A program made the position numbers and the translations under genes. Under the pieces are notes generated by a model. The model searched no databases, was not told the origin of the DNA, and was given only the letters and a program-made list of their open reading frames with translations. From positions 1 to 19,825 of the forward strand of contig CAZTLA010000042.1 of assembly GCA_964614365.1 (NCBI GenBank): a stretch of DNA of 19,825 nt. Direction: 5' to 3'. The DNA is from JACQWR01 sp964614365 (GTDB lineage Bacteria > Desulfobacterota > Syntrophia > Syntrophales > JACQWR01). Shown here in pieces: positions 1-6,274 of this stretch (position 1 is the stretch's first letter; every line of letters begins with the position of its first letter).

Positions 1-562
1 GCCGCTGGTCCATGGTAAAGGCATGCGTCGTGGTCATGAGCCCCTTCACGATGGTAAAGTTATCATTGAGAATCTTGGCCACGGGGGCAAGGCAGTTCGT
101 CGTGCAGGAGGCATTAGAGATGATATGGTGCTTCGATGGATCATAGGTGTCTTCGTTGACGCCCATCACAAACGTAGCGTCAAGCCCTTTGCCGGGAGCA
201 GCCAAAATCAGCTTCTTCGCCCCTGCCGCAATGTGTCCGACGAGATCCTCCCGCTTGGTGAATTTTCCCGTAGATTCGACGACAATCTCTATGCCCAGCT
301 TCCCCCAGGGGAGCTCCTCCGGTTTCGTGGTCGCGCCAAGCACCTTGATTTTCCGACCGTCGACGACCAGATTATCCCCTTCCACGGAGACATCAGCCCC
401 GAACTTGCCGTGGACCGAATCATATTTAAGCAGATGGGCAAGGACTTCCGGCTTGGCGCGCGTATTGACGGCTACAACATCGATATCGCCATACCCGTGG
501 CATGCCCTCACCAGGTACCTGCCCACTCTCCCGAAGCCGCTGATCGCAACTTTTATACTCAT
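1..562 (-). CDS. gap: Type I glyceraldehyde-3-phosphate dehydrogenase, 3' end outside window
   Basis: Cytoplasmic glycolytic/gluconeogenic enzyme that converts glyceraldehyde-3-phosphate plus phosphate and NAD(P)+ to 1,3-bisphosphoglycerate. The visible 187 residues cover the Rossmann domain, starting with a variant dinucleotide loop ISGFGRVGR (usually INGFGRIGR), then AHLLKYDSVHGKF, and the catalytic motif SNASCTTNCLAPV with the nucleophilic Cys; the general-base His lies in TTTHAFTMDQ close to the truncated edge. The start is fixed by an AGGAGGA ribosome site just upstream on the minus strand. After the second beta strand the usual NAD-selecting Asp (as in VAIND) is replaced by VNTR, reminiscent of NADP-preferring GapB-type enzymes; this is inference. 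It is a single gene with its own promoter, transcribed away from the rest of the window, and has no evident link to the cytochrome cluster. Confidence 0.97.
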   Translation of the reverse strand, partial: MSIKVAISGFGRVGRYLVRACHGYGDIDVVAVNTRAKPEVLAHLLKYDSVHGKFGADVSVEGDNLVVDGRKIKVLGATTKPEELPWGKLGIEIVVESTGKFTKREDLVGHIAAGAKKLILAAPGKGLDATFVMGVNEDTYDPSKHHIISNASCTTNCLAPVAKILNDNFTIVKGLMTTTHAFTMDQR

Positions 563-601
563 AGGCTCCTCCTGTTCTATCGAAACATACTGCCGCCGCG
601 G

Positions 602-630
602 ATAATATCCACAGGGCGTTTTTTTGTCAA
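602..630 (-). promoter_or_regulatory. Sigma-70 promoter of the GAPDH gene
   Basis: On the minus strand a perfect -35 TTGACA (625-630) is followed after exactly 17 bases by TATTAT (602-607), one mismatch from the -10 consensus. The predicted start near 595 gives a leader of about 33 bases carrying the AGGAGGA ribosome site. It is the strongest housekeeping-type promoter I see in the window. Confidence 0.8.
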
Positions 631-660
631 TATTTTTTTGGCCCGACCGGTCATTGTCCC

Positions 661-683
661 CCCGCAGAATGGGGAACTGCGGG
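661..683 (-). terminator. Hairpin after nth, possible terminator
   Basis: A 7-bp inverted repeat CCCGCAG/CTGCGGG with a 9-base loop lies 7 bases past the nth stop codon. No U-run follows on the minus strand, so it may be a 3'-end stabiliser or a weak or Rho-assisted terminator rather than a full intrinsic one. Confidence 0.4.
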
Positions 684-689
684 CAATAG

Positions 690-1346
690 CTAACGGCTCC
701 GGGCAACACCGACCCGGTCACAGTACCTTGCCACCGGACAGATGCTGCACAGGGGAGAAACAGGGCGACAGACATTTCTGCCAAAGGCAACCAGCAGGGT
801 ATTGAAGAGGATCCAGTAACGGTGGGGCAGTTTCTCTCTCAGGGCATATTCCGTTTGTTCGGGCGTTTTCGTGGCCAGATACCCCAGACGGTTGCAAATA
901 CGATGCACGTGCGTATCCACGCATATGCCTTCCTTGCCGTAACCCAGGGACACCACCAAATTTGCCGTCTTTCTGCCCACCCCTTTCAAGCTCAGCAATT
1001 GTTCGATGGTGTCGGGCACGCGGGAGGCAAAACGATCGACGAGTTCCCGGCAGACGTGAAGGATCGTTTTGGCTTTGTTCCGGTAGAAACCAACCGGGTA
1101 GATTGCCCGCCTGATCGCTCCCTCTGAAAGTTTCAGCATCTCTTCCGGAGTGGTCGCCAGTGCAAACAGTCGCTCCGAGGCCTGCGCCGTAACTTCGTCC
1201 TTGGTCCTCAAGCTTAAAAGCGTGGAAATAAGAATGGGAAAGGGACCGCGCCGCTCCTCCGCCAGGAGGGAAACAACGGGCAGTTCCCGCCCCTCCAGAT
1301 CCCGCTTCATGAGACGAACTATCTCTGCGATATGACGGTCATCCAT
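690..1346 (-). CDS. nth: Endonuclease III (DNA glycosylase/AP lyase)
   Basis: Base-excision repair enzyme that removes oxidised pyrimidines and cleaves the abasic site; cytoplasmic. The 218-residue product has the helix-hairpin-helix LKGVGRKTA with the catalytic Lys, the following VDTHVHR with the catalytic Asp, and a C-terminal 4Fe-4S cluster loop C-X6-C-X2-C-X5-C in CRPVSPLCSICPVARYC. Length matches the family (about 210-220). The frame stays open further upstream, but that extension overlaps fdhE and does not resemble the family, so I start at MDDRH. That ATG lies 7 bases after the fdhE stop with no strong ribosome site, which suggests translational coupling to fdhE. Confidence 0.96.
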   Translation of the reverse strand: MDDRHIAEIVRLMKRDLEGRELPVVSLLAEERRGPFPILISTLLSLRTKDEVTAQASERLFALATTPEEMLKLSEGAIRRAIYPVGFYRNKAKTILHVCRELVDRFASRVPDTIEQLLSLKGVGRKTANLVVSLGYGKEGICVDTHVHRICNRLGYLATKTPEQTEYALREKLPHRYWILFNTLLVAFGRNVCRPVSPLCSICPVARYCDRVGVARSR

Positions 1347-1353
1347 GGTGTCG

Positions 1354-2184
1354 TCAATCGTAGCCTTCTTCGTTCGCCAGCATGTCGAGGTGCAGCGTGG
1401 CAATATCCTCCACGTCGAGGTTGACCTCATCTTCGCCACTGCTTAAATCAACCATCTTTATGTACCGCCTGCAGACATTGCATACGTCAACCCGGTACCG
1501 TTCCTCGCCTTCAACGGCAAAATAGGCCAGGGTCTTTTGTTCCTCGTTGCCGCAGAAGGGACACTTGACGTGCGTGAAACTCCATTCAAATCCGCACTGG
1601 TTGCAGAAGAGAAATCGTCTCTCCCCTTTCCGGATCCCTCCGATCTTCGGTTCCCTGCCGCACACGGGGCAGTAGCCTTCGGACCATCCGGAACGGGAAA
1701 TGAGGTCGGCATATTGTTCCGCAACCCCTTCCAGCGCCGGCCGCAGACTTTCTTCCATGAACAACTCAATGACATCAAACTGCTCGTCGTCGGAATCAAC
1801 GGGAAAATCATCCGCGGATACGCCACAGAAATAATCATGTATCATCTCGCTAAAATCAATGGCGCCGTCCTTGATTTTCTGCGCCAGATCTCCTGCCTCC
1901 CCGGGAACGCGTTTGCCGGCAATTTCCAGTAATTGCAGGAAGTACTTCCTCGGTTCCGTGAGATCAAAATGACCGGTGGAGAAATCGATGAGCGGCAGCC
2001 CGCCGGCAATTTTCTTTTCTACAAGATTCTCATCCACGGGGAAAATGTTCTGTTTCATATTCCGGCGGTATTCTTCCCTGAGGATGAGTACTTCCTCGAG
2101 TACCTCAAGCAACTCGTTGTAATAGGGACTTACGCTTTTATAATGCTCGATCGTCTTGAGCGTATCTGTAAGCATTTTTGCCAT
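1354..2184 (-). CDS. fdhE: Formate dehydrogenase accessory protein FdhE
   Basis: Cytoplasmic factor needed for maturation of respiratory formate dehydrogenases. The 276-residue product has the FdhE layout: an N-terminal helical region with LEEVLILREEYR, then a C-terminal rubredoxin-like metal-binding part with four CXXC pairs (CPVC, CNQC, CPFC, CNVC). The start is uncertain. I prefer the ATG giving MAKMLTDTLK, with AGGAAGG directly upstream and the usual family N-terminus. A GTG at 2232 would add 16 residues and has a GAGGG about 10 bases upstream. It forms a two-gene unit with nth. No formate dehydrogenase subunit lies in the window, so its client must be elsewhere in the genome. Confidence 0.93.
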   Translation of the reverse strand: MAKMLTDTLKTIEHYKSVSPYYNELLEVLEEVLILREEYRRNMKQNIFPVDENLVEKKIAGGLPLIDFSTGHFDLTEPRKYFLQLLEIAGKRVPGEAGDLAQKIKDGAIDFSEMIHDYFCGVSADDFPVDSDDEQFDVIELFMEESLRPALEGVAEQYADLISRSGWSEGYCPVCGREPKIGGIRKGERRFLFCNQCGFEWSFTHVKCPFCGNEEQKTLAYFAVEGEERYRVDVCNVCRRYIKMVDLSSGEDEVNLDVEDIATLHLDMLANEEGYD

Positions 2185-2290
2185 GCCTTCCTGTACTCCC
2201 TTGTCATTCGTCGGCGCCCGGACATCCTGCACGCTTGCAGCGCCCTCGACATCCCCCCGATACGGTATCGATGTCCACGTCGCGCCCTGT

Positions 2291-2318
2291 TCTATATATC
2301 CTTCCCGACCAAAGTCAA
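2291..2318 (-). promoter_or_regulatory. Probable sigma-70 promoter of fdhE-nth
   Basis: On the minus strand TTGACT (2313-2318) and TATAGA (2291-2296) are separated by 16 bases. The predicted transcript would begin near 2284, leaving a leader of roughly 50-100 bases depending on the fdhE start. The leader contains the small palindrome CGATACGGTATCG (2258-2270) flanked by GACAT/ATGTC, which could be an operator or RNA hairpin. Confidence 0.5.
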
Positions 2319-2362
2319 GCGATTATTTGAAGCGTAATCCCCACTCGCCCCACTCACTTTTC

Positions 2363-2391
2363 TTGACAAACATTCCCGAATACTTTAGCCT
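2363..2391 (+). promoter_or_regulatory. Possible promoter of the glycine-zipper lipoprotein gene
   Basis: A perfect -35 box TTGACA (2363-2368) lies 60 bases before the start codon. At 17 bases spacing the -10 would be TAGCCT, a poor match, so the call is weak. The divergent arrangement with fdhE requires some plus-strand promoter in this gap. Confidence 0.3.
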
Positions 2392-2427
2392 TGTGAAGAA
2401 TTGCGGGAATCAATCAGGAGGAACATC

Positions 2428-3165
2428 ATGTTGAGAAAAGGTTATCGTTTTCACTGTGCACTGGCAGGTTTGCTGGTGCTTCTTGCCGTTGCCTGTGCGC
2501 GTTACGAAAGACAGGTTGTGCCCTTCAAATTGCCCTCCGCCTACCCGAATGCCACTGACGCGGCGGGGGCGGTGATCGCGGCCAGGGCGTATGATGACGG
2601 CAAGGAGGCATCGGGAGCCTTCGGTTTCGATATCCGGGGGGCGGGAATACTGCCCGTACAGGTGGTCATTGACAACAAGGGGAAGCATCGTCTGGAAATC
2701 GTGCCGGAGAAGACGCTGCTCGTGGACCGGGAAAACAACATCTGGCCGATCCTCGACAAAGGGCTGGCCTATGACCGGATAGAGAAAAAAACGGAGTTGG
2801 GCAGGGTGGCGCCGGAGGCGGGAAAATCAGGGCTGCTGGGCGGTCTGGCCGGGGCCGCCATCGGTGCGGCAATCGGCATCGTGACCGGGCACAATGTGGG
2901 TGACGCCGCAATGAAGGGCGCCGCCCTGGGCGGCGCCGCAGGGGCCACCATGGGAGGCGCCAAGGGCTTGTCCGAAACGGATGCCCGTTCCGCGATCCGG
3001 GATGACTTGAGGACAAGATCTCTTGAAAAGAAAGCGATAAACCCCCAGGACCTCGCCCACGGTTTTATATTCTTTCCCGGTGAAGCGAAGAAATCCCAAG
3101 AATTGCGGTTGCAGATCAGGACCCTCGATACGGGCGAGACCTTTAACCTGACATTGAAGTTTTAG
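2428..3165 (+). CDS. Glycine-zipper outer-membrane lipoprotein
   Basis: A 245-residue envelope lipoprotein of unknown precise role. The N-terminus is a lipoprotein signal with a lipobox LAVAC, placing the acylated Cys near residue 24. Residues about 133-180 form a glycine zipper rich in GAAIG/GGAAGA repeats (for example GGLAGAAIGAAIG), a membrane-associating helical hairpin seen in OmpA-like and SlyB/YMGG-like proteins. The rest, before and after the zipper, is soluble with no motif I recognise. The start is set by AGGAGG seven bases before ATG; an in-frame extension to 2401 lacks support. The gene precedes the sigma-54 activator by 69 bases and could be co-transcribed with it. A link to the cytochrome system is suggested only by position. 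Confidence 0.85.
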   Translation: MLRKGYRFHCALAGLLVLLAVACARYERQVVPFKLPSAYPNATDAAGAVIAARAYDDGKEASGAFGFDIRGAGILPVQVVIDNKGKHRLEIVPEKTLLVDRENNIWPILDKGLAYDRIEKKTELGRVAPEAGKSGLLGGLAGAAIGAAIGIVTGHNVGDAAMKGAALGGAAGATMGGAKGLSETDARSAIRDDLRTRSLEKKAINPQDLAHGFIFFPGEAKKSQELRLQIRTLDTGETFNLTLKF

Positions 3166-3234
3166 GGAGAGCGCAAGCGTCTCCGCTCGGCAGATATGCC
3201 TGTTTCCGTAAATGCATTTCCGGAGTAACTCAGA

Positions 3235-4617
3235 ATGACCGAAAGAAGAATCCTGGTGGTTGATGATGAGTATCTCATTCGCCTTACCCTTCAAAAAAAT
3301 CTCGAAAAAGCGGGCTATGGCGTGCTCCTGGCGGAAACGGGCGCCGAGGCATTGCGGCAGGTTAGAGAAGAGGCGCCCGATATTGCGCTCCTGGATATCA
3401 ATCTTCCGGATATGGATGGTTTTGAAGTTCTGGAGAAGGCGATCAAGACAGACCCGAGTATCGTTCCCATCATGATTACCGCTTTTGAAGAGGTGGAGCG
3501 GGTAGTGAGGGCAATGAAATTGGGCGCTTTTGATTACATTGCAAAACCCTTCGACTTCAGCAAGGTTCGTCTGTCCATAGAGAAGGCGCTGGAGGCGTCC
3601 CAGCTCAAGCGGGAATTGAAGTACCTGCGGCAGGAGCGGAAGGGGCGATTAGGAGTTGCCAACATCATCGGGAACAGCCCGGAGATGCGGAAGGTCCTTG
3701 AGATGACAGAGAAAGTGGCCGCCAGTGACGCGGTAACGGTGTTGATTCAGGGGGAAAGCGGGACGGGAAAAGAACTGATTGCCAATGCCATCCATAACCA
3801 GAGCAGGCGGGAAAACATGCCCTTTGTTGCCGTAAATTGTGCGGGAGTGGCTGAGAACATGTTGGAGAATGAGCTCTGCGGTCACGAGAAAGGGGCCTTC
3901 ACCGACGCCAATGAGGTAAAAAAAGGACTCCTCGAGGTGGCTGACGGCGGATCCCTGTTTTTAGATGAGATCGGCGATATGAATCAGGCCATGCAGGCGA
4001 AAATCCTGCGACTTATTGAACAAAAAGCCTTTCGCAGAATGGGGGGCGTAAAGGACATACATGTTGACGCCAGGATCATCACCGCTACGAATAAAGATCT
4101 GAAGAGATTGATGGATGAAGAAAAATTCAGGGAAGACCTTTTTTATCGAATAAACATTGTTAATATATACATCCCTCCTCTCCGAGAGCGGCGTGAAGAC
4201 ATCCTTCTTTTGGCGAAATATTTCGTTGTCAAATATAATGAGGATTTCCATAAGAGCATCCGGACAATCTCCAAAGAAGTTGAACGTTTTCTCATGGCCT
4301 ACGATTGGCCCGGCAATGTCCGGGAGTTGAGAAACATCATCGAACGGGCAATGATCCTGGACGATGGCGATACGCTCCTTATGGAACACCTGCCTTTGGA
4401 AATCCTGGGACAGTCCGGCAGAGAGGGTGAAGTCATAAAAGGACTTCACATTCCGCCGCAGGGGATCTCCATGGAAAAAGTGGAAGAGGCCCTGGTAAGG
4501 GAAGCCCTGGAAATAACTGGAGGAAATCAGACAAAAGCCGCTAAATTATTAGATATCAGCCGTGATTCACTGCGACACCGCATGCAGAAATTCGGAATCC
4601 TCGCTGGCCCTGATTAA
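3235..4617 (+). CDS. NtrC-family sigma-54-dependent response regulator
   Basis: A 460-residue bacterial enhancer-binding protein that remodels RNA polymerase-sigma54 at -24/-12 promoters. Residues 1-120 are a receiver domain with acidic pair D10-D11, phospho-acceptor D54 (LLDINLPDMDG), T82 and K104. Residues about 140-385 are the AAA+ ATPase: Walker A GESGTGKE (173-180), sigma-54-contact loop GAFTDA (220-225, usually GAFTGA), Walker B LFLDEIG (241-247), and a DLFYRI arginine-finger region. Residues about 420-455 are a Fis-type helix-turn-helix (GGNQTKAAKLLDISRDSLRHR). The ribosome site is weak (GGAG). No partner histidine kinase lies in the window. A good sigma-54 promoter lies 215 bases downstream, so the cytochrome cluster is the obvious target; as I recall it, a regulator of this type also flanks omcS in Geobacter sulfurreducens. 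Confidence 0.95.
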   Translation: MTERRILVVDDEYLIRLTLQKNLEKAGYGVLLAETGAEALRQVREEAPDIALLDINLPDMDGFEVLEKAIKTDPSIVPIMITAFEEVERVVRAMKLGAFDYIAKPFDFSKVRLSIEKALEASQLKRELKYLRQERKGRLGVANIIGNSPEMRKVLEMTEKVAASDAVTVLIQGESGTGKELIANAIHNQSRRENMPFVAVNCAGVAENMLENELCGHEKGAFTDANEVKKGLLEVADGGSLFLDEIGDMNQAMQAKILRLIEQKAFRRMGGVKDIHVDARIITATNKDLKRLMDEEKFREDLFYRINIVNIYIPPLRERREDILLLAKYFVVKYNEDFHKSIRTISKEVERFLMAYDWPGNVRELRNIIERAMILDDGDTLLMEHLPLEILGQSGREGEVIKGLHIPPQGISMEKVEEALVREALEITGGNQTKAAKLLDISRDSLRHRMQKFGILAGPD

Positions 4618-4697
4618 TAAACATCAACAATCTTTTCCGTATTCTCCACAAAATTCCTTCAACAAAGTGTTCCCCTGCGTAAAAACTCTCAGGGGTG

Positions 4698-4713
4698 TGC
4701 GAGAAATCTCGCA
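4698..4713. promoter_or_regulatory. 16-bp perfect palindrome, candidate activator-binding site
   Basis: TGCGAGA-AA-TCTCGCA is a perfect dyad 7+2+7 bases long, about 120 bases upstream of the -24 element. Enhancer sites of NtrC-type activators usually lie 80-200 bases upstream and have dyad symmetry, fitting a Fis-type dimeric HTH. It is not a terminator on either strand: A residues, not T residues, follow it on the plus strand, and on the minus strand the T-run comes before it. Confidence 0.5.
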
Positions 4714-4831
4714 AAAAATTGAATTGCCGGGAATTAAGGATTTTCAGGGGGGAACGTCAGCCTCCGCTGTAACTATCCTAATTGCTGCTGTTTATCATTT
4801 AATTTATTTTTATAAGGCAATCATTGTTGAG

Positions 4832-4848
4832 TTGGAACACTGCTTGCA
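4832..4848 (+). promoter_or_regulatory. Sigma-54 (-24/-12) promoter
   Basis: TTGGAACACTGCTTGCA aligns without gaps to the YTGGCACGrNNNTTGCW consensus. The invariant GG (4834-4835) and GC (4846-4847) are both present at the correct spacing, with two mismatches in the -24 half. The predicted transcription start is near 4859. An enhancer-binding protein gene lies directly upstream. Confidence 0.78.
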
Positions 4849-4858
4849 GTTCAGGAAG

Positions 4859-4990
4859 TACAGGAAAGAATCTGACAATATTTTGTCTGTAACATTGGGG
4901 TTCTCCCAAAGGTTGGCCAACCCGCGGGGGACGAAAGAAATAAACAAGGACGGCTGTGAGGAGCCTCACCTTCTCATACCGTCCTTTTTT
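4859..4990 (+). ncRNA. Predicted sigma-54-driven small RNA or attenuated leader
   Basis: The segment from the predicted sigma-54 start to the terminator would give an RNA of about 130 nucleotides. It contains two small hairpins, TTGGG/CCCAA (about 4896-4910) and the self-complementary GGTTGGCCAACC (about 4912-4923), an A-rich single strand (about 4931-4947), and the terminal hairpin. I do not recognise it as a known riboswitch class. Because the terminator precedes the NHL gene, it could be a free sRNA or a leader controlled by antitermination. This is inference from promoter and terminator placement. Confidence 0.5.
4946..4990 (+). terminator. Intrinsic terminator in the leader of the cytochrome locus
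   Basis: Outer stem AAGGACGG (4946-4953) pairs with CCGTCCTT (4979-4986), and the CCGTCC arm is followed directly by six T residues (4985-4990). Inside, GTGAG can pair either with CTCAC (4965-4969) or, more distally, with CTCAT (4973-4977), giving two alternative inner hairpins. It sits between the sigma-54 promoter and the NHL gene. Confidence 0.8.
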
Positions 4991-5095
4991 ATTTGCCCCA
5001 TATCAACTGAAAGAAAGGTTTTGCCCGGCGGAACCTTACCGAAACAACATATCGGTGCTCTTGAGGAATAACTTTAGATAGAGATAAGAAACAAG

Positions 5096-6055
5096 ATGAA
5101 CTCTTCGATGAAAGTAGGTGTTTTCTCCCTCTCAATTTTGCTGCTCTTAGCGGTGATTGCGGGCGTGGCGCCGGCACCGGTGGCGGCCGGAGTAGCGGGG
5201 AATTACCTCTACAGTCTGTCCAACTTCGATGGCACGATACCCTATACCTGGGCGCGATTGTACCTTGATGAGAAGGCAGGAGAAACATACGTGGCTGACG
5301 GGACCGATATACGGGTGTTCAACGGAAACGGCATGGAGATCTATTCCTTCAACGCAGAAGGACTTGGCAATATTCAGGATATTACCGTCGATCCCGATGG
5401 GAATATCTTATTTCTTACCGGTGGCCAGTCATTGAGTGACTTCACCATCGTCAAATGCAATTTTCGGGGAGAGTTCCTGGCCGTGATCAACGTAAAGGAT
5501 ATCCTTCCCGCGGATGTTCCGAGTCTCCGTCCTGACACGCTCCTGCTCAAGCGCGGGCATCTCTATCTGGTGGACAAAAGCGCGATGCAGATTCTCATGG
5601 TCGATCTCAAGGGAAAATATGTGGGCCGGTATGACCTCGTATCCATCCTGAAGCTCGCCAACAAAGAGAAAAGCGGCGCCGAAATAGTGGGGTTTAACAT
5701 TGACGGGGAAGGGAACATGCTTTTTACCGTTCCCGTGCTGTTTACCGCCTATCAGGTTTCCCCGGATAGGAAAGTGAAGGCCTTCGGCGCACCGGGCAGT
5801 TCACCGGGGAAATTCAACATTGTTGCCGGGATCACGACGGACATCCGCGGCTACTGCTACGTGGCGGATACGTTGCGCTCGGTAGTCATGGTGTTCGACA
5901 ACACGTTTAAATTCGTGATGGAGTTCGGATACCGGGGCGCAGGGAAAGAAAACCTTGTGGGGCCACGGGATTTGACGGTGGACGGAAACGGTCTGCTCTA
6001 CATCACGCAACTGGCGAAGAGAGGCATCAGTGTTTTCAGGATTACGTACAACTAA
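5096..6055 (+). CDS. Secreted NHL-repeat beta-propeller protein
   Basis: A 319-residue exported protein. A Sec signal peptide (about residues 1-31, hydrophobic core SLSILLLLAVIAGV, ending APAPVAAG) is followed by repeats of the NHL type, with blade signatures such as DITVDPDGNILFLT, GFNIDGEGNMLFTV, GITTDIRGYCYVADT and DLTVDGNGLLYIT, consistent with a six-bladed propeller. It has no lipobox and no heme motif. The ribosome site is poor. It is the first gene after the sigma-54 promoter and terminator, and 219 bases before the first OmcS-like gene; the pairing of an NHL protein with omcS is, from memory, also found in Geobacter. Likely periplasmic or extracellular, possibly a scaffold or assembly partner; its function is unproven. 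Confidence 0.88.
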   Translation: MNSSMKVGVFSLSILLLLAVIAGVAPAPVAAGVAGNYLYSLSNFDGTIPYTWARLYLDEKAGETYVADGTDIRVFNGNGMEIYSFNAEGLGNIQDITVDPDGNILFLTGGQSLSDFTIVKCNFRGEFLAVINVKDILPADVPSLRPDTLLLKRGHLYLVDKSAMQILMVDLKGKYVGRYDLVSILKLANKEKSGAEIVGFNIDGEGNMLFTVPVLFTAYQVSPDRKVKAFGAPGSSPGKFNIVAGITTDIRGYCYVADTLRSVVMVFDNTFKFVMEFGYRGAGKENLVGPRDLTVDGNGLLYITQLAKRGISVFRITYN

Positions 6056-6142
6056 CGAAAATAAGCATTCAGTAAAGGAGGTGGTGCGGGGAGGGAATAG
6101 AAAGAGAAGCATGAGTGAGGTTAGGACGAGGTAACGGTATAT

Positions 6143-6161
6143 ATGCCGGTGCGACCGGCAT
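6143..6161 (+). repeat. Stem-loop 5' of the riboswitch
   Basis: ATGCCGGT (6143-6150) and ACCGGCAT (6154-6161) form an 8-bp stem with a GCG loop, ten bases before the riboswitch aptamer. No T-run follows, so it is not a standard terminator. It may insulate the aptamer fold or protect a processed 5' end. Confidence 0.5.
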
Positions 6162-6170
6162 CAAAAATCC

Positions 6171-6244
6171 TCCGAAAAAGGTAAACCCATCGGAAGGTGG
6201 GGGCACAAAGCCGACGGATCCCCAGGGACGGCCGGGCTGCCGGA
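6171..6244 (+). promoter_or_regulatory. GEMM-I cyclic-dinucleotide riboswitch
   Basis: The leader of the first OmcS-like gene carries the GEMM-I architecture. A closing stem TCCG (6171-6174)/CGGA (6241-6244) encloses the conserved GGTAAACC strand (6180-6187). Hairpin CCCATC/GGTGGG is capped by a GGAA (GNRA) tetraloop (6192-6195). The conserved CACAAAGCC (6204-6212) follows, then a second arm ending in GGCCGGGCTGCCG. GEMM-I RNAs bind c-di-GMP or, in the Ib subclass of Geobacter relatives, 3',3'-cGAMP, and are known upstream of cytochrome genes there. The specificity base that is A in cGAMP-binding members aligns with G6180 or G6181, so c-di-GMP is the more likely ligand. No terminator follows, so control is probably translational. 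Confidence 0.87.
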
Positions 6245-6274
6245 ATAACAACCGGAATAGAAAGGGGATTACAA

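Larger units (their letters stand above)
4618..5095 (+). other. 478-base gene-free regulatory stretch
   Basis: No credible gene: the open frame at 4562-5071 runs in the wrong frame through the activator's 3' end, a promoter and a terminator. The stretch contains, in order, a CCCCTG/CAGGGG inverted repeat (4672-4695), a perfect 16-bp palindrome (4698-4713), another CAGGGG (4745-4750), an A+T-rich segment (about 4795-4825), a sigma-54 promoter (4832-4848), a structured leader ending in an intrinsic terminator (4859-4990), and two small inverted repeats before the next gene (5015-5056). Confidence 0.75.

Noticed and set aside
3166..3184. GGAGAGC-GCAA-GC(G)TCTCC hairpin after the glycine-zipper lipoprotein gene as a terminator
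   Set aside because: It is bulged and has no T-run; insufficient to call a terminator before the activator gene.
3961..4449. Minus-strand open frame of 162 codons inside the activator gene
   Set aside because: It is a shadow of a strongly supported gene on the other strand, with no recognisable motif.
4562..5071. Open frame of 169 codons after the sigma-54 activator
   Set aside because: It begins inside the activator gene in another frame and runs through a sigma-54 promoter and an intrinsic terminator; the translation resembles no protein and has no ribosome site.
6111..6134. Seven-codon open frame (ATG at 6111) just before the riboswitch, as a leader peptide
   Set aside because: Too short, poorly spaced from any ribosome site, and without an attenuator-like codon run.
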